NCBI RefSeq assembly: GCF_001953875.1
Contig: NZ_MQUR01000045.1
Span: forward strand, 1 to 48,330
Reading direction: 5' to 3'
Origin: Streptomyces amritsarensis
GTDB taxonomy: Bacteria > Actinomycetota > Actinomycetes > Streptomycetales > Streptomycetaceae
Length of the DNA stretch: 48,330 nt
A program made the translations under genes and the position numbers. The notes under the pieces were generated by a model. That model saw only the letters and a list, made by a program, of their open reading frames with translations. It was not told the origin of the DNA and made no database searches. This document shows, one piece after another, positions 1-7,284 of this stretch. Numbering within the stretch: the first letter of the stretch is position 1; each line of letters starts with the position of its first letter.

Positions 1-240
1 CGTTTGAGGCGCGGGGCCGGGGGCGGAGCCCCGCCCACTCAGCCCCGCCGACGTTTGAGGCGCGGGGTCCGGGGCGGAGCCCCGCCCACTCAGCCCCGCC
101 GACGTTTGAGGCGCGGGGCCCGGGGCCGAGCCCCGCCCACTCAGCCCCGCCGGCGCTTGAGGCGCGGGGCCCGGGGCCGAGCCCGCCCTTTCAGCCCCGC
201 CGGCGCTTGAGGCGCGGGGCCGGGGGCGGAGCCCCGGCAG
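1..240. repeat. Five-copy 51-bp GC-rich tandem repeat
   Basis: Units begin at 1, 52, 103, 154 and 204, giving periods of 51, 51, 51 and 50 bp. Each has the layout CG(T/C)TTGAGGCGCGGGG, then GGGGC(G/C)GAGCCCCG, then CCACTCAGCCCCGCCG. The copies differ by a few substitutions and the window starts inside the array, so it may extend further left. The GGCGGAGCCCCGCC portion is self-complementary. ORFs drawn through the array are repeat translations, not genes. A related core recurs in the array near 31000. Confidence 0.9.
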
Positions 241-584
241 GGGGGCCGGGCCGGCCCGGAAACCCGCCGAACCCGCGGACGCGAGAACGCGGCGAGGCCC
301 GATCCCCCCGGGCCGCGCCGCGTCCGCGCTTTCCCACCGGGCCCCCGTGCTTCCTCCCGGTTCCGGACAGAGGTGCCCGGTCCGCTCCGCAGCCCCGTGT
401 CGGCGGTGCGGACCGGGTCTCCCGTCCGTGGCTCCCAGTCTGGCGTCCGCGCAGGTGGGAGCCCATCCGCGTGCCTACTCATTTCCGCGCCTAGGTACGG
501 ATACTCAGCGGCCGCGGCGGGCCCCACCAGTTGTACGGGCTGCCGCGCACGCCCGGCACCGCCGACTGGGGGGTGCCGCGCAGG
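241..584. other. Gene-free interval with TACTCA elements
   Basis: No ORF here shows the strong third-position GC bias of the neighbouring genes, and none resembles a family I know. The only structured part is about 470-510. It carries TACTCA at 475-480 and the partial palindrome TAGGTACGGATACTCA at 492-507, next to the rare sequence CCTAGG. This could be a regulatory site for something outside the usual ORF definition, or a relic. Confidence 0.5.
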
Positions 585-1232
585 TCAGCGGTTTCCGCTG
601 ACCCGGCCGCGCAGCAGCAGCGACAGCGCCGAGTGCACGTCGTCCAGGGACCGCTCCCGCTGGAAGGACTGCCAGTCCAGGGCGGCCACGAGCACCATGC
701 CCACCAGCGCGGCCGCGGTGAGCTGTACGTCGATCTCGGAGCTGAGCTCCCCGCGCTCGACGCCCTCGCGCAGCACCTTCTCCACGACGGCCACCGCCTC
801 CTGGCGGACCACCATCAGGGTGGACTGCCAGGTGCGGTTGGTCCGCCACAGCTCGGCGACGTACAGCTGGGTGAAGGCCGGGTAGCGGTAGATGAAGACC
901 AGGCCGGCCCGGATCATCGCGTCGAGCGCCTCGACCCGGCTGCCGCCGTGCGCCTCGGTCTCCTCCGCGGCCGTCCGCAGCGATGCCGTCAGCAGTCCGA
1001 CGCCGTGCCGCAGCAGCTCCTCGAACAGCTCGTTCTTGCTGGCGAAGTTGTAGTAGACCGTGCCCTTCGCCACGCCCGCCCGCTCGGCGATCTCATCGAC
1101 CGTGGTCGCGGAGAAGCCCTTCTCGGCGATCAGGGTGACGGCCGCTTCGTAGAGCTTCTGCCGGGTGGCCGCACGACGGCCCCCGCCGGTACCCGTACCG
1201 GTGCTGCTGCTGTCCATGGCGCTGATTGTCAC
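585..1232 (-). CDS. TetR/AcrR family transcriptional regulator
   Basis: A 215-residue protein with the N-terminal TetR helix-turn-helix at roughly residues 25-70, including the typical segments LIAEKGFSATTVDEIAERAGV and KGTVYYNFASKNELFEELL. The C-terminal ligand and dimerisation domain is variable, as usual. It is the last gene of a leftward operon and starts 14 bp after the YhgE/Pip gene ends, so it probably represses its own operon through the palindrome at 4321-4348. The GTG start at 1232 has only a weak ribosome site; the ATG at 1217 is an in-frame alternative. The ligand cannot be read from sequence, but pairing with an ABC/Pip exporter suggests a toxic or envelope-active small molecule. 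Confidence 0.9.
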   Translation of the reverse strand: MTISAMDSSSTGTGTGGGRRAATRQKLYEAAVTLIAEKGFSATTVDEIAERAGVAKGTVYYNFASKNELFEELLRHGVGLLTASLRTAAEETEAHGGSRVEALDAMIRAGLVFIYRYPAFTQLYVAELWRTNRTWQSTLMVVRQEAVAVVEKVLREGVERGELSSEIDVQLTAAALVGMVLVAALDWQSFQRERSLDDVHSALSLLLRGRVSGNR

Positions 1233-1246
1233 AGGTCAACACATCC

Positions 1247-3340
1247 CTACAGGCTCAGTTCCGGGTGCAGTCGGTCCATGGTCCACACCTGCTTGCCCCG
1301 GGCGGCGAGCGCGGTCAGGGCGAGGGCTCCGACCGTGAAGGCCACCAGGACCAGGCTGCCCTGCCAGACCGGGGTGAGGTCGCCGCCGGTGATGAGGCGG
1401 CGCAGGCTCTCCACGACGTACGACATCGGCAGGTACGGGTGGACGGCGTTGAAGAAGTCCGGGCTGGTCTGGACGGGGTAGGTGCCGCCGGCCGAGGTCA
1501 GCTGGAGCATGAGGACGGCGAGGACGAGGATCCGCCCGGCCGCGCCGAACTTGGCGTTGAGCCACTGGATGATAGCCCCGAAGCAGCCGGTGACCAGCAG
1601 CAGGAAGCCGATGGTGAGGGCCGGGTTGGCCATCTTCAGGCCGAGGCCCGGCGCCCAGTGGAGCACGGACATCAGCAGGGCGACCTGGGCGGCGCCGATG
1701 CCCATGACGGGCAGCCAGCCGGCGAGGGCGATCCGCCAGGGCGAGGCGCCCGCAGACAGCGCCCGCTTGTTCATGGGGGCGATCAGCATGTAGGCGACCA
1801 TCGCGCCGACCCAGAGGGACAGCGGGATGAAGTAGGGCGCGAAGCCGGTGCCGTAGTTGGGCGCCTTGTGCAGGGACTGGTTGGCGAGCTTGATCGGGTC
1901 GGCCATGACCTCGGTGCGGGCGTCCCGCTGCTGCTGGTCGTAGTCGGGGATCTTGCCCGCGCCCTCGTGCAGGCCGCCGGCGAGCTCGCCGGTGCCGTCG
2001 ACGAGCTTGTACATGCCGCCGTCGAGGCGGTGGGCGCCGTCGCCGAGCTTGCCGACGCCGTCGGTGAGGGCGCCGGAGCCGGTGGTGGCGGTGCCGAGGC
2101 CGGTGTGCAGCTGGGACATGCCGGTGGCGACCTTGTGGGCGCCGGTGTTGAGGGCGTTGACCTTGGCGACGGCCGCGTCGAGGTCGCTCGCGAGGTGGGG
2201 GGCCTTGTCGGCGAGCTCGCGGGCCTTGTTCTCCAGGTCGGTGAGCTGGGTGCGGAGCTTGGCGATGTCCCCGCCCGCGCTCTTGGCCAGGGTGCTGACG
2301 TCGCCGCTGAGTTCGGCGGCCTGGGCCGTGTCGTCCCGGACCTTCTTCAGGTCGGGGCAGGAGGCGAGGTGCGGTTCGGCGCCGGGGGTGACGCAGTGCT
2401 TGGTGTAGTAGGCGTCGGCGCCGGTGGAGGCCCGCTTGGCGACGGCCGCGGCGGCCGGGGCCTTCTCCACGAACTTGTCGAGGTGTTGGTTGACCACCTT
2501 CGCACTGTCGGCGACCAGCTCGGCCGTGGCCGCGAGGCTCTTGGGGTCCTTGACGAACGGGCGGGCCTTGTCGGCCGCGCCGTTGACCTTGTCGGCGACG
2601 ACCTGGGTGCCGTTCGCGACGTCCCGCGTGCCCGTCTCCAGCTTGGCGGCGGCCGCGTTGAGCTTCTTCAGGCCGCTGTTGAGCTCTCCGCTCTTCTCCC
2701 CGGCGGTGTCGAGGCCGTCGGCGAGCTCCTTGGCGCCCTCCTGGGCCTTGCCCGCCCCGTCCTTGAGCTTGTCGGCGCCGTCGGCCGCCTCGGCGGTCTT
2801 GTCGTGCAGGTCCGAGAAGCTGACGAAGATCTTGTCGAGGAAACCGCGGGAGGCGTTGGCGGACGCCGCCGAGCGGACCTCGGAGAAGACGGAGCGCGAG
2901 ATCGAGCCGACGACGTAGTTGTTGGCGTCGTTGGTGCGGACCTGGAGGGCCCCGGTGGCGGGGTCGTCGCCCGAGCTGGAGGCGATCTTCTCGCTGAAGT
3001 CGGCCGGCATGGTCAGGGTCAGGTAGTACGTACCGTCCTCCAGGCCCTTGGCCGCCTTCTCGGCGCTCACCTCCCGCCAGTCGAAGGTCTTGCTGTCGCG
3101 GAGCTTCTTGGTGATCTCACCGCCCGCGTCCAGGTGCTTGCCGTCGACGGTCGCGCCCCGGTCGGAGTTGACGAGGGCCACGGGCACCTTGTCGAGGCGG
3201 CTGTACGGGTCCCAGAAGGACCACAGGTACAGGGCTCCGTAGAGCAGCGGCAGCAGGAGCAGCGCGACGAGCGCGGCCCGGGGCAGCTTGCCCCGCCCGA
3301 ACCGCTTCAGCTCAAGCGCGGCCAGCTTCGGCGAGCGCAT
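1247..3340 (-). CDS. YhgE/Pip domain membrane protein (ABC-2-like permease)
   Basis: A 697-residue integral membrane protein starting MRSPKLAALELKRFGRGK. One N-terminal membrane segment (about residues 20-40, LVALLLLPLLYGALYLWSF) is followed by a roughly 450-residue extracytoplasmic region rich in L-x-D-G-A/L-x-x-G heptads typical of the Pip/YhgE family. Five or so membrane segments close the protein (from about residue 480, PYFIPLSLWVGAMVAYMLI). The family resembles ABC-2 permeases and includes phage-infection and type VII-associated proteins. The start at 3340 lies inside the 3' end of the ABC gene, a 29-nt overlap that implies translational coupling. It probably works with the upstream ATPase-like protein as an exporter controlled by the TetR regulator. 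Confidence 0.9.
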   Translation of the reverse strand: MRSPKLAALELKRFGRGKLPRAALVALLLLPLLYGALYLWSFWDPYSRLDKVPVALVNSDRGATVDGKHLDAGGEITKKLRDSKTFDWREVSAEKAAKGLEDGTYYLTLTMPADFSEKIASSSGDDPATGALQVRTNDANNYVVGSISRSVFSEVRSAASANASRGFLDKIFVSFSDLHDKTAEAADGADKLKDGAGKAQEGAKELADGLDTAGEKSGELNSGLKKLNAAAAKLETGTRDVANGTQVVADKVNGAADKARPFVKDPKSLAATAELVADSAKVVNQHLDKFVEKAPAAAAVAKRASTGADAYYTKHCVTPGAEPHLASCPDLKKVRDDTAQAAELSGDVSTLAKSAGGDIAKLRTQLTDLENKARELADKAPHLASDLDAAVAKVNALNTGAHKVATGMSQLHTGLGTATTGSGALTDGVGKLGDGAHRLDGGMYKLVDGTGELAGGLHEGAGKIPDYDQQQRDARTEVMADPIKLANQSLHKAPNYGTGFAPYFIPLSLWVGAMVAYMLIAPMNKRALSAGASPWRIALAGWLPVMGIGAAQVALLMSVLHWAPGLGLKMANPALTIGFLLLVTGCFGAIIQWLNAKFGAAGRILVLAVLMLQLTSAGGTYPVQTSPDFFNAVHPYLPMSYVVESLRRLITGGDLTPVWQGSLVLVAFTVGALALTALAARGKQVWTMDRLHPELSL

Positions 3341-4307
3341 CGTCCGCCCCCTTCGTGTCGTCGTTGTCGTCGTCGTTGCTGTCGTCGTTGCTGTCGTTGC
3401 CGTCGTCGGCCTTCGCGGGCTTCTCGGCGTCGGCCGCGGCGTCCTTGCGCTCGCCGGAGTCCTTCTCCACAGCCGCGTGACCGTCCGCGTCCGCCTCCGC
3501 CTCCGCGTCCCGGTCGGCCTCGGCGCCGTCCTTCGCCCGGGTGCCCCACGTGATCTTCGGGGTGCCGGCGGCGCCGGTCGGCTGCTTCGCCTCGGGTGCG
3601 CCGCCGTCCTCCTTGGGGCCGGTCCGCAGGACCACGGCGTCGGCGGGGGCCTCGCTGCACACCGCGAGGACGGTGACCCCGCGGGCGGCGATCGAGCGGA
3701 GCAGGGCCCAGACCTCGGTGCGTTCGGTGTCCGAGAGCTTGATGTCGAGGTCGTCGAGGGCCAGCAGCCTCGGGGAGCCGAGCAGGGCGATCGCCACGGA
3801 CAGCCGTACGGCCTCCAGGCGCTCCAGGTCCCGGACGGTGGTGCGCTCGCCCTTGGGCAGCGTGGCGAGGTCCAGCCCGGCGGCGTCCAGGGCGGCCTCG
3901 ATCCGGGCGGCCGCGGTGGCGCGGCGCTCCGCCCGGGGGCGCAGCAGGGAGCGGATCGGGGCGCCGTAGTGGCGCTGGAGCAGGACGCCCTCGCGCAGCT
4001 GTTCGGCGACGGTGAGGGACTGGTCAAGGTCGTTGATCCCGGGGACCGGGCCGAGGGCGGCGATCCGGCGGACCGCCGCCATCTTCTTCGGCAGCCGGTG
4101 GCGGCCGATCTCGGCGTGGCCCTCGGTGGGTTTCATCCGCCCGGTGAGGGCCAGGAGCAGACAGGTCCGGCCGGTGCCGGAGGGGCCTTCGACCGCGATG
4201 AGCGAGCCGGGCGCCGCGTCGAGGCCGATCCCCCGGAAGGCCCAGCCGCGCGGTCCCTTGAGTCCGAAGTCCTCGGCCTTGACGGCCGCGCCGTGCGGGC
4301 TGTCCAC
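3312..4307 (-). CDS. Degenerate ABC transporter ATP-binding protein
   Basis: A 331-residue protein with an ABC-ATPase fold but altered catalytic motifs. The P-loop reads GPSGTGRT, with Arg47 in place of the Lys. The signature region (residues 160-175, DLERLEAVRLSVAIAL) lacks LSGGQ. Walker B ends ALDD, with Asp186 where the catalytic Glu is expected. The H-loop position carries Cys217-Ser rather than His. After about residue 235 the protein becomes an acidic, Asp/Glu/Ala/Asn-rich tail. The GTG at 4307 is chosen because GAAGGGGG lies just upstream; earlier in-frame codons run through the operator. It is the first gene of the operon with YhgE/Pip and TetR. It may be a weak ATPase or a structural partner. 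Confidence 0.85.
   Translation of the reverse strand: MDSPHGAAVKAEDFGLKGPRGWAFRGIGLDAAPGSLIAVEGPSGTGRTCLLLALTGRMKPTEGHAEIGRHRLPKKMAAVRRIAALGPVPGINDLDQSLTVAEQLREGVLLQRHYGAPIRSLLRPRAERRATAAARIEAALDAAGLDLATLPKGERTTVRDLERLEAVRLSVAIALLGSPRLLALDDLDIKLSDTERTEVWALLRSIAARGVTVLAVCSEAPADAVVLRTGPKEDGGAPEAKQPTGAAGTPKITWGTRAKDGAEADRDAEAEADADGHAAVEKDSGERKDAAADAEKPAKADDGNDSNDDSNDDDNDDTKGADDALAEAGRA
3355..3411. repeat. GTC/GTT trinucleotide-rich tract
   Basis: An imperfect GTC/GTT trinucleotide run within the 3' end of the ABC gene. It encodes the Asn/Asp-rich segment (DGNDSNDDSNDDDNDD) of the acidic tail and is a candidate site for in-frame length variation. Confidence 0.7.
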
Positions 4308-4320
4308 GCCATCCCCCTTC

Positions 4321-4348
4321 TTTTTGAACTGACCGGTCAGTTCAAAAA
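4321..4348. promoter_or_regulatory. Perfect 28-bp palindromic operator, probably TetR-bound
   Basis: The half-site TTTTTGAACTGACC is followed directly by its exact reverse complement, centred between 4334 and 4335. It lies 14 bp upstream of the GTG of the ABC gene. TetR regulators commonly bind such sites over their own promoters, and the TetR gene at the end of this operon is the obvious candidate. It could also influence the divergent gene at 4457. Confidence 0.8.
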
Positions 4349-4456
4349 CTACCACTCCTTCCGCACCAGGCGCGCAGGAGGGGGCAGTTGCTGTGCATTT
4401 GACGGAAAACACGCAGGTCAGGGCGATTGTGGCAACGCATCGACAGGAGGTTCGCC

Positions 4457-4987
4457 ATGGCCACACCGTCCCCGTCCCCTGTCCACCCCGTCCTGCGGAA
4501 GTCGACGGCCCCTCCGGCCGCCCTCGACCTCCTCGCCAAGGCCCGCCGCGGCCTGGCCGAGGCCGCCCTGCTGACCCGGCCCAACGAGCGCTACGCCACG
4601 GCCCATCTCAGCGCACTGCGCACCGCCGCGGCCGTGCTCGCGGCGCGCGCCCGCCCCGAGCCGGCGAACCCGCGGCGGCGGCCGCGGATCCGCAGCGCGT
4701 GGGAGGTCCTGCCGGAGCTGGCGCCGGAGCTGGCCGAGTGGAGCGCGCTCTTCGCCTCCGGTGCCGCCCGCCGGGCCCGGGCCGAGGCGGGGGTGGCGGA
4801 CGCGGCCAGCGCCCGAGACGCGGACGACCTGCTGCGCGCCGCTTCGATGTTCCTGCGCCTGGTGGAGCGGATGCTCGCCGTCCGGGTGCCCGACCCGATA
4901 CCGCCCCACGGCCCGCCCCAGACCTTGCCCCGGAGTTCGGCGCAGACCCTGCCCCAGCCGCGGCCGGAGCGTCCGGACGCGGGATGA
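4457..4987 (+). CDS. SAV_6107-type HEPN domain protein
   Basis: A 176-residue protein, MATPSPSPVHPVLRKSTAPP onward. The core (about residues 25-145) is helical and matches what I recall of the actinobacterial SAV_6107 HEPN family: ALDLLAKARRGLAEAALLTRPNERYATAHLSALR, then a C-terminal helix ending RLVERMLAVR. HEPN domains are often RNases or nucleotide-binding, but the family role is unknown and the canonical RxxxxH ribonuclease motif is not obvious. The tail is Pro-rich. The ATG at 4457 has a perfect AGGAGG seven bases upstream. The gene is divergent from the ABC operon. Confidence 0.85.
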   Translation: MATPSPSPVHPVLRKSTAPPAALDLLAKARRGLAEAALLTRPNERYATAHLSALRTAAAVLAARARPEPANPRRRPRIRSAWEVLPELAPELAEWSALFASGAARRARAEAGVADAASARDADDLLRAASMFLRLVERMLAVRVPDPIPPHGPPQTLPRSSAQTLPQPRPERPDAG

Positions 4988-5009
4988 CCTGCTCGGCTGT
5001 GGAAGGCAA

Positions 5010-5015
5010 TAGGGT
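5010..5015 (+). promoter_or_regulatory. Putative -10 box (TAGGGT) for the methyltransferase gene
   Basis: TAGGGT lies 45 nt upstream of the GTG at 5061 and fits the Streptomyces TANNNT pattern. The transcript would carry a short leader with a GAGGAG ribosome site. Confidence 0.45.
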
Positions 5016-5060
5016 GGGGCACGGACCGCTCACCCTTCCCTCGCCGAGGAGACATCAGCC

Positions 5061-5819
5061 GTGTCGGACACTTCCCGCCCCCGTGCCTCCCTCCGCACCG
5101 CCGTGGTGTGGGAGGTCCTGAAGGAGGCGCTCGACCGCCGGGTGAAGGCGACCGGACGGGATGTGCTGGACGTGCTCGACACCGGCGGCGGCACCGGCAA
5201 GTTCGCCGTGCCGGTGGCCCACCTGGGCCACCGGGTCACCGTGGTCGACCCCAGCCCGAACGCGCTGTTCGGGCTGGAGCGCCGGGTGTCCGAGGCCGGC
5301 CTCGCCGACCTGGTCCGCGGCGTCCAGGGCGACGCCCAGGGCCTGTTGGAAGTGGTCGAGCGGGGCGCGTACGACGTGGTGCTCTGCCACGGCGTCCTGG
5401 AGTACGTGGACGACCCGGCCGAGGGCGTGGCCAACGTCGCGGCGGCCCTGCGCCCCGGCGGCACGCTCAGCCTGCTGGCCGCGGGCCTCGGCGGGGCCGT
5501 CCTCGCCCGCGCGCTGGCCGGGCACTTCACGGAGGCCCGTAACGCCCTCACCGACCCGGCCGGCCGCTGGGGTTCCGGCGACCCGGTACCGCGCCGCTTC
5601 ACCGGCGAGCAGCTCTCCGAGCTGGTCGGCGGCGCCGGCCTGGCGGTCGGCGCGGTGCACGGCGTGCGGATCTTCGCCGACCTCGTTCCGGGCGTCCTGG
5701 TGGACACCGAGCCGGGCGCGGTGGAGGCGCTGCTGCGCCTGGAGGAGGCCGCGGCGGAGCTGCCCGCCTTCCACGCGGTGGCCACGCAGCTGCACGTCCT
5801 GGGCGAGAAGCAGGCCTGA
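5061..5819 (+). CDS. Class I SAM-dependent methyltransferase
   Basis: A 252-residue protein with a Rossmann SAM-binding core. Motif I is DVLDTGGGTGKFAVPVA (about residues 35-51), the acidic end of strand 2 is VVDPS, and motif IV is YDVVLCHGVLEYVDDP (about residues 108-123). A small C-terminal lobe follows. The overall shape resembles SmtA/UbiE-like methyltransferases. The substrate is unknown. The GTG start has CCGAGGAGAC upstream. It sits between the HEPN gene and the DUF3040 gene and appears transcribed alone. Confidence 0.88.
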   Translation: MSDTSRPRASLRTAVVWEVLKEALDRRVKATGRDVLDVLDTGGGTGKFAVPVAHLGHRVTVVDPSPNALFGLERRVSEAGLADLVRGVQGDAQGLLEVVERGAYDVVLCHGVLEYVDDPAEGVANVAAALRPGGTLSLLAAGLGGAVLARALAGHFTEARNALTDPAGRWGSGDPVPRRFTGEQLSELVGGAGLAVGAVHGVRIFADLVPGVLVDTEPGAVEALLRLEEAAAELPAFHAVATQLHVLGEKQA

Positions 5820-6054
5820 ACTGCTGCTCCGGCCCGCAGCCGGTCGGCCGCTCACCCTCCGTTCGGCCGGTCCGCCCCGTATGATCGGGAGCAGTGACCG
5901 GCATGGTGAACGGGCCATTGGGGAATAACGGCCTCAGTGACCGCTCCCGCGGCGGTACGGTTTTCACGCAGTGGCTTTACCGGCTCTGTCTTTCTGTGCT
6001 GTGTCATTTTGGAACGTGCGTTGAGGGCGGGTGTCACGGGGGCGATTCCCCGCC

Positions 6055-6060
6055 TATCCT
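6055..6060 (+). promoter_or_regulatory. Putative -10 box (TATCCT) for the DUF3040 gene
   Basis: TATCCT with a GTGTCA -35-like element about 18 bp upstream (6031-6036), inside an unusually AT-rich stretch (5935-6060). An earlier TATGAT at 5880-5885 could be a second promoter. The 5820-6112 interval holds no gene that I can support. Confidence 0.4.
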
Positions 6061-6112
6061 GAAGGGGACCCCTGGTCGCTACCCCCGCGACCGACGGATG
6101 AGGAGGACTCCC

Positions 6113-6514
6113 GTGCCGCTCTCGGAGCACGAGCAGCGAATGCTCGAGCAGATGGAGCGAGCGCTGTACGCCGAAGACCCCAAGTTCGCGACAGCGCTTG
6201 AGGGAAGCGGTCTGCGTACGTACACCCGGCGACGGGTCTACCAGGCAGTCGCAGGCATTGTGGTGGGTATCGCGCTCCTCATGACCGGTGTGATCATTCC
6301 GAACGTGCTGTGGATCAGCGTGGTGGGCTTCCTCGTCATGCTGGGATGTACGGTCCTCGTGGTCACCGGTTGGCGCAAGGCACCCAAGCCCGGCGAGCAG
6401 CCCGTCTCCGGAAGTACCGGCGGTTCGGCCCGCGGCCACAACAGGCAGCGCCGGTCGATGATGAACCGCATCGAGGACCGGTGGCAGCGCCGCCGTGACG
6501 AGCAGGGGCAGTAG
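6113..6514 (+). CDS. DUF3040 domain membrane protein
   Basis: A 133-residue protein beginning with the DUF3040 signature MPLSEHEQRMLEQMERALYA. Two membrane segments lie at about residues 42-62 and 66-86 (VAGIVVGIALLMTGVIIP and LWISVVGFLVMLGCTVLVV). The C terminus is basic and cytoplasmic (RRSMMNRIEDRWQRRRDE). Such proteins are widespread in Actinobacteria, often beside the division and cell-wall cluster, and have no assigned function. The GTG at 6113 has AGGAGGA seven bases upstream. Codon usage is less extreme than in neighbouring genes. A strong hairpin follows. Confidence 0.9.
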   Translation: MPLSEHEQRMLEQMERALYAEDPKFATALEGSGLRTYTRRRVYQAVAGIVVGIALLMTGVIIPNVLWISVVGFLVMLGCTVLVVTGWRKAPKPGEQPVSGSTGGSARGHNRQRRSMMNRIEDRWQRRRDEQGQ

Positions 6515-6528
6515 CCCCCGGAACACGT

Positions 6529-6570
6529 CAGTGAGGGGATGGCCGCCGCCGTGCGGCCGTCCCCTCACTG
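6529..6570 (+). terminator. Strong hairpin terminator after the DUF3040 gene
   Basis: An 18-bp stem (6529-6546 with 6553-6570) containing one G-T wobble and a loop of about 6 nt, located 15 bp after the stop codon. The T-tract is short, as usual in Streptomyces. Confidence 0.8.
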
Positions 6571-6621
6571 TTCTGCGCGGACCTCGGGCCCGCGGGTGCC
6601 GCCGTACGGCATGATGATCCG

Positions 6622-7248
6622 ATGAGTGTGCTCCCCCTGGTCTTCACCAGCGGCTGGGCCAGTGGGATCAACGCCTACGCCGTGGTCCTCCTGCTCGGCA
6701 TCTTCGGCCGTACCGGCCTGACCGACGAGGTCCCCGCGGCCCTCCAGCGCACGGACGTGCTGATCGCCGCCGCCGTGCTCTTCCTCTGCGAGGCGGTCGC
6801 CGACAAGATCCCGTACGTCGACTCGATATGGGACGGCGTCCACACCGTGGTCCGCCCGCTGACGGGTGCGGTGATCGGCGCCCTGCTGGCCGGGCAGAGC
6901 GGCTCGCTCTCCGACATCACCGCCGGGGCGGTCGGCGGCACCACGGCGCTGGCCAGCCATTTCGTGAAGGCCGGCACCCGGATGGCGATCAACACCTCGC
7001 CCGAGCCGTTCACCAACGTGGCCATGAGCATCGCCGAGGACCTCGGTGTGGCGGGCCTCGTCACCTTGGCGATCTTCTACCCCGTCCCCGCCGCGATCAT
7101 CGCGGGCTCCCTGCTGGTCGTCGGAGTGGCCATAGTGGTCTTCCTCTGGAGCCGGATCCGCCGCTTCCTGCGCCGCCGCGCCCAGCGCCGCGAGGAGAAG
7201 CGGCTGGCCGCCGAGGCCCGCGAGGTGACGGGGGCGCCACCCCGCTGA
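6622..7248 (+). CDS. DUF4126 domain membrane protein
   Basis: A 208-residue multi-pass protein. SGWASGINAYAVVLLLGIFGR starts the DUF4126 domain, further hydrophobic helices run to about residue 180, and the tail is strongly basic and charged (RIRRFLRRRAQRREEKRL). Function is unknown; the family is common in bacteria as a small membrane protein. CATGAT lies six bases before the ATG and no ribosome site is visible, so a leaderless mRNA is possible. It is 36 bp upstream of the oxidoreductase gene, which appears to have its own promoter. Confidence 0.87.
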   Translation: MSVLPLVFTSGWASGINAYAVVLLLGIFGRTGLTDEVPAALQRTDVLIAAAVLFLCEAVADKIPYVDSIWDGVHTVVRPLTGAVIGALLAGQSGSLSDITAGAVGGTTALASHFVKAGTRMAINTSPEPFTNVAMSIAEDLGVAGLVTLAIFYPVPAAIIAGSLLVVGVAIVVFLWSRIRRFLRRRAQRREEKRLAAEAREVTGAPPR

Positions 7249-7271
7249 GCGCGGGCGTCCGCACGGGGTCA

Positions 7272-7277
7272 TAGGCT
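7272..7277 (+). promoter_or_regulatory. -10 box (TAGGCT) predicting a leaderless mRNA
   Basis: TAGGCT ends seven bases before the ATG at 7285 and there is no Shine-Dalgarno sequence, so transcription probably starts at or next to the start codon. Confidence 0.6.
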
Positions 7278-7284
7278 CGGCCGC

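Noticed and set aside
1..240. CRISPR array
   Set aside because: The repeats are contiguous 51-bp units with no variable spacers and no cas genes nearby.
141..527. Long minus-strand ORF across the left repeat array
   Set aside because: It runs through the 51-bp repeats, lacks the local codon bias and gives an Arg/Pro/Gly-rich translation; treated as a shadow.
1226..3553. 775-codon plus-strand ORF opposite the YhgE/Pip gene
   Set aside because: It is the antisense of a clear membrane protein gene; its Val/Gly/Leu-rich translation resembles no family and is typical of high-GC antisense frames.
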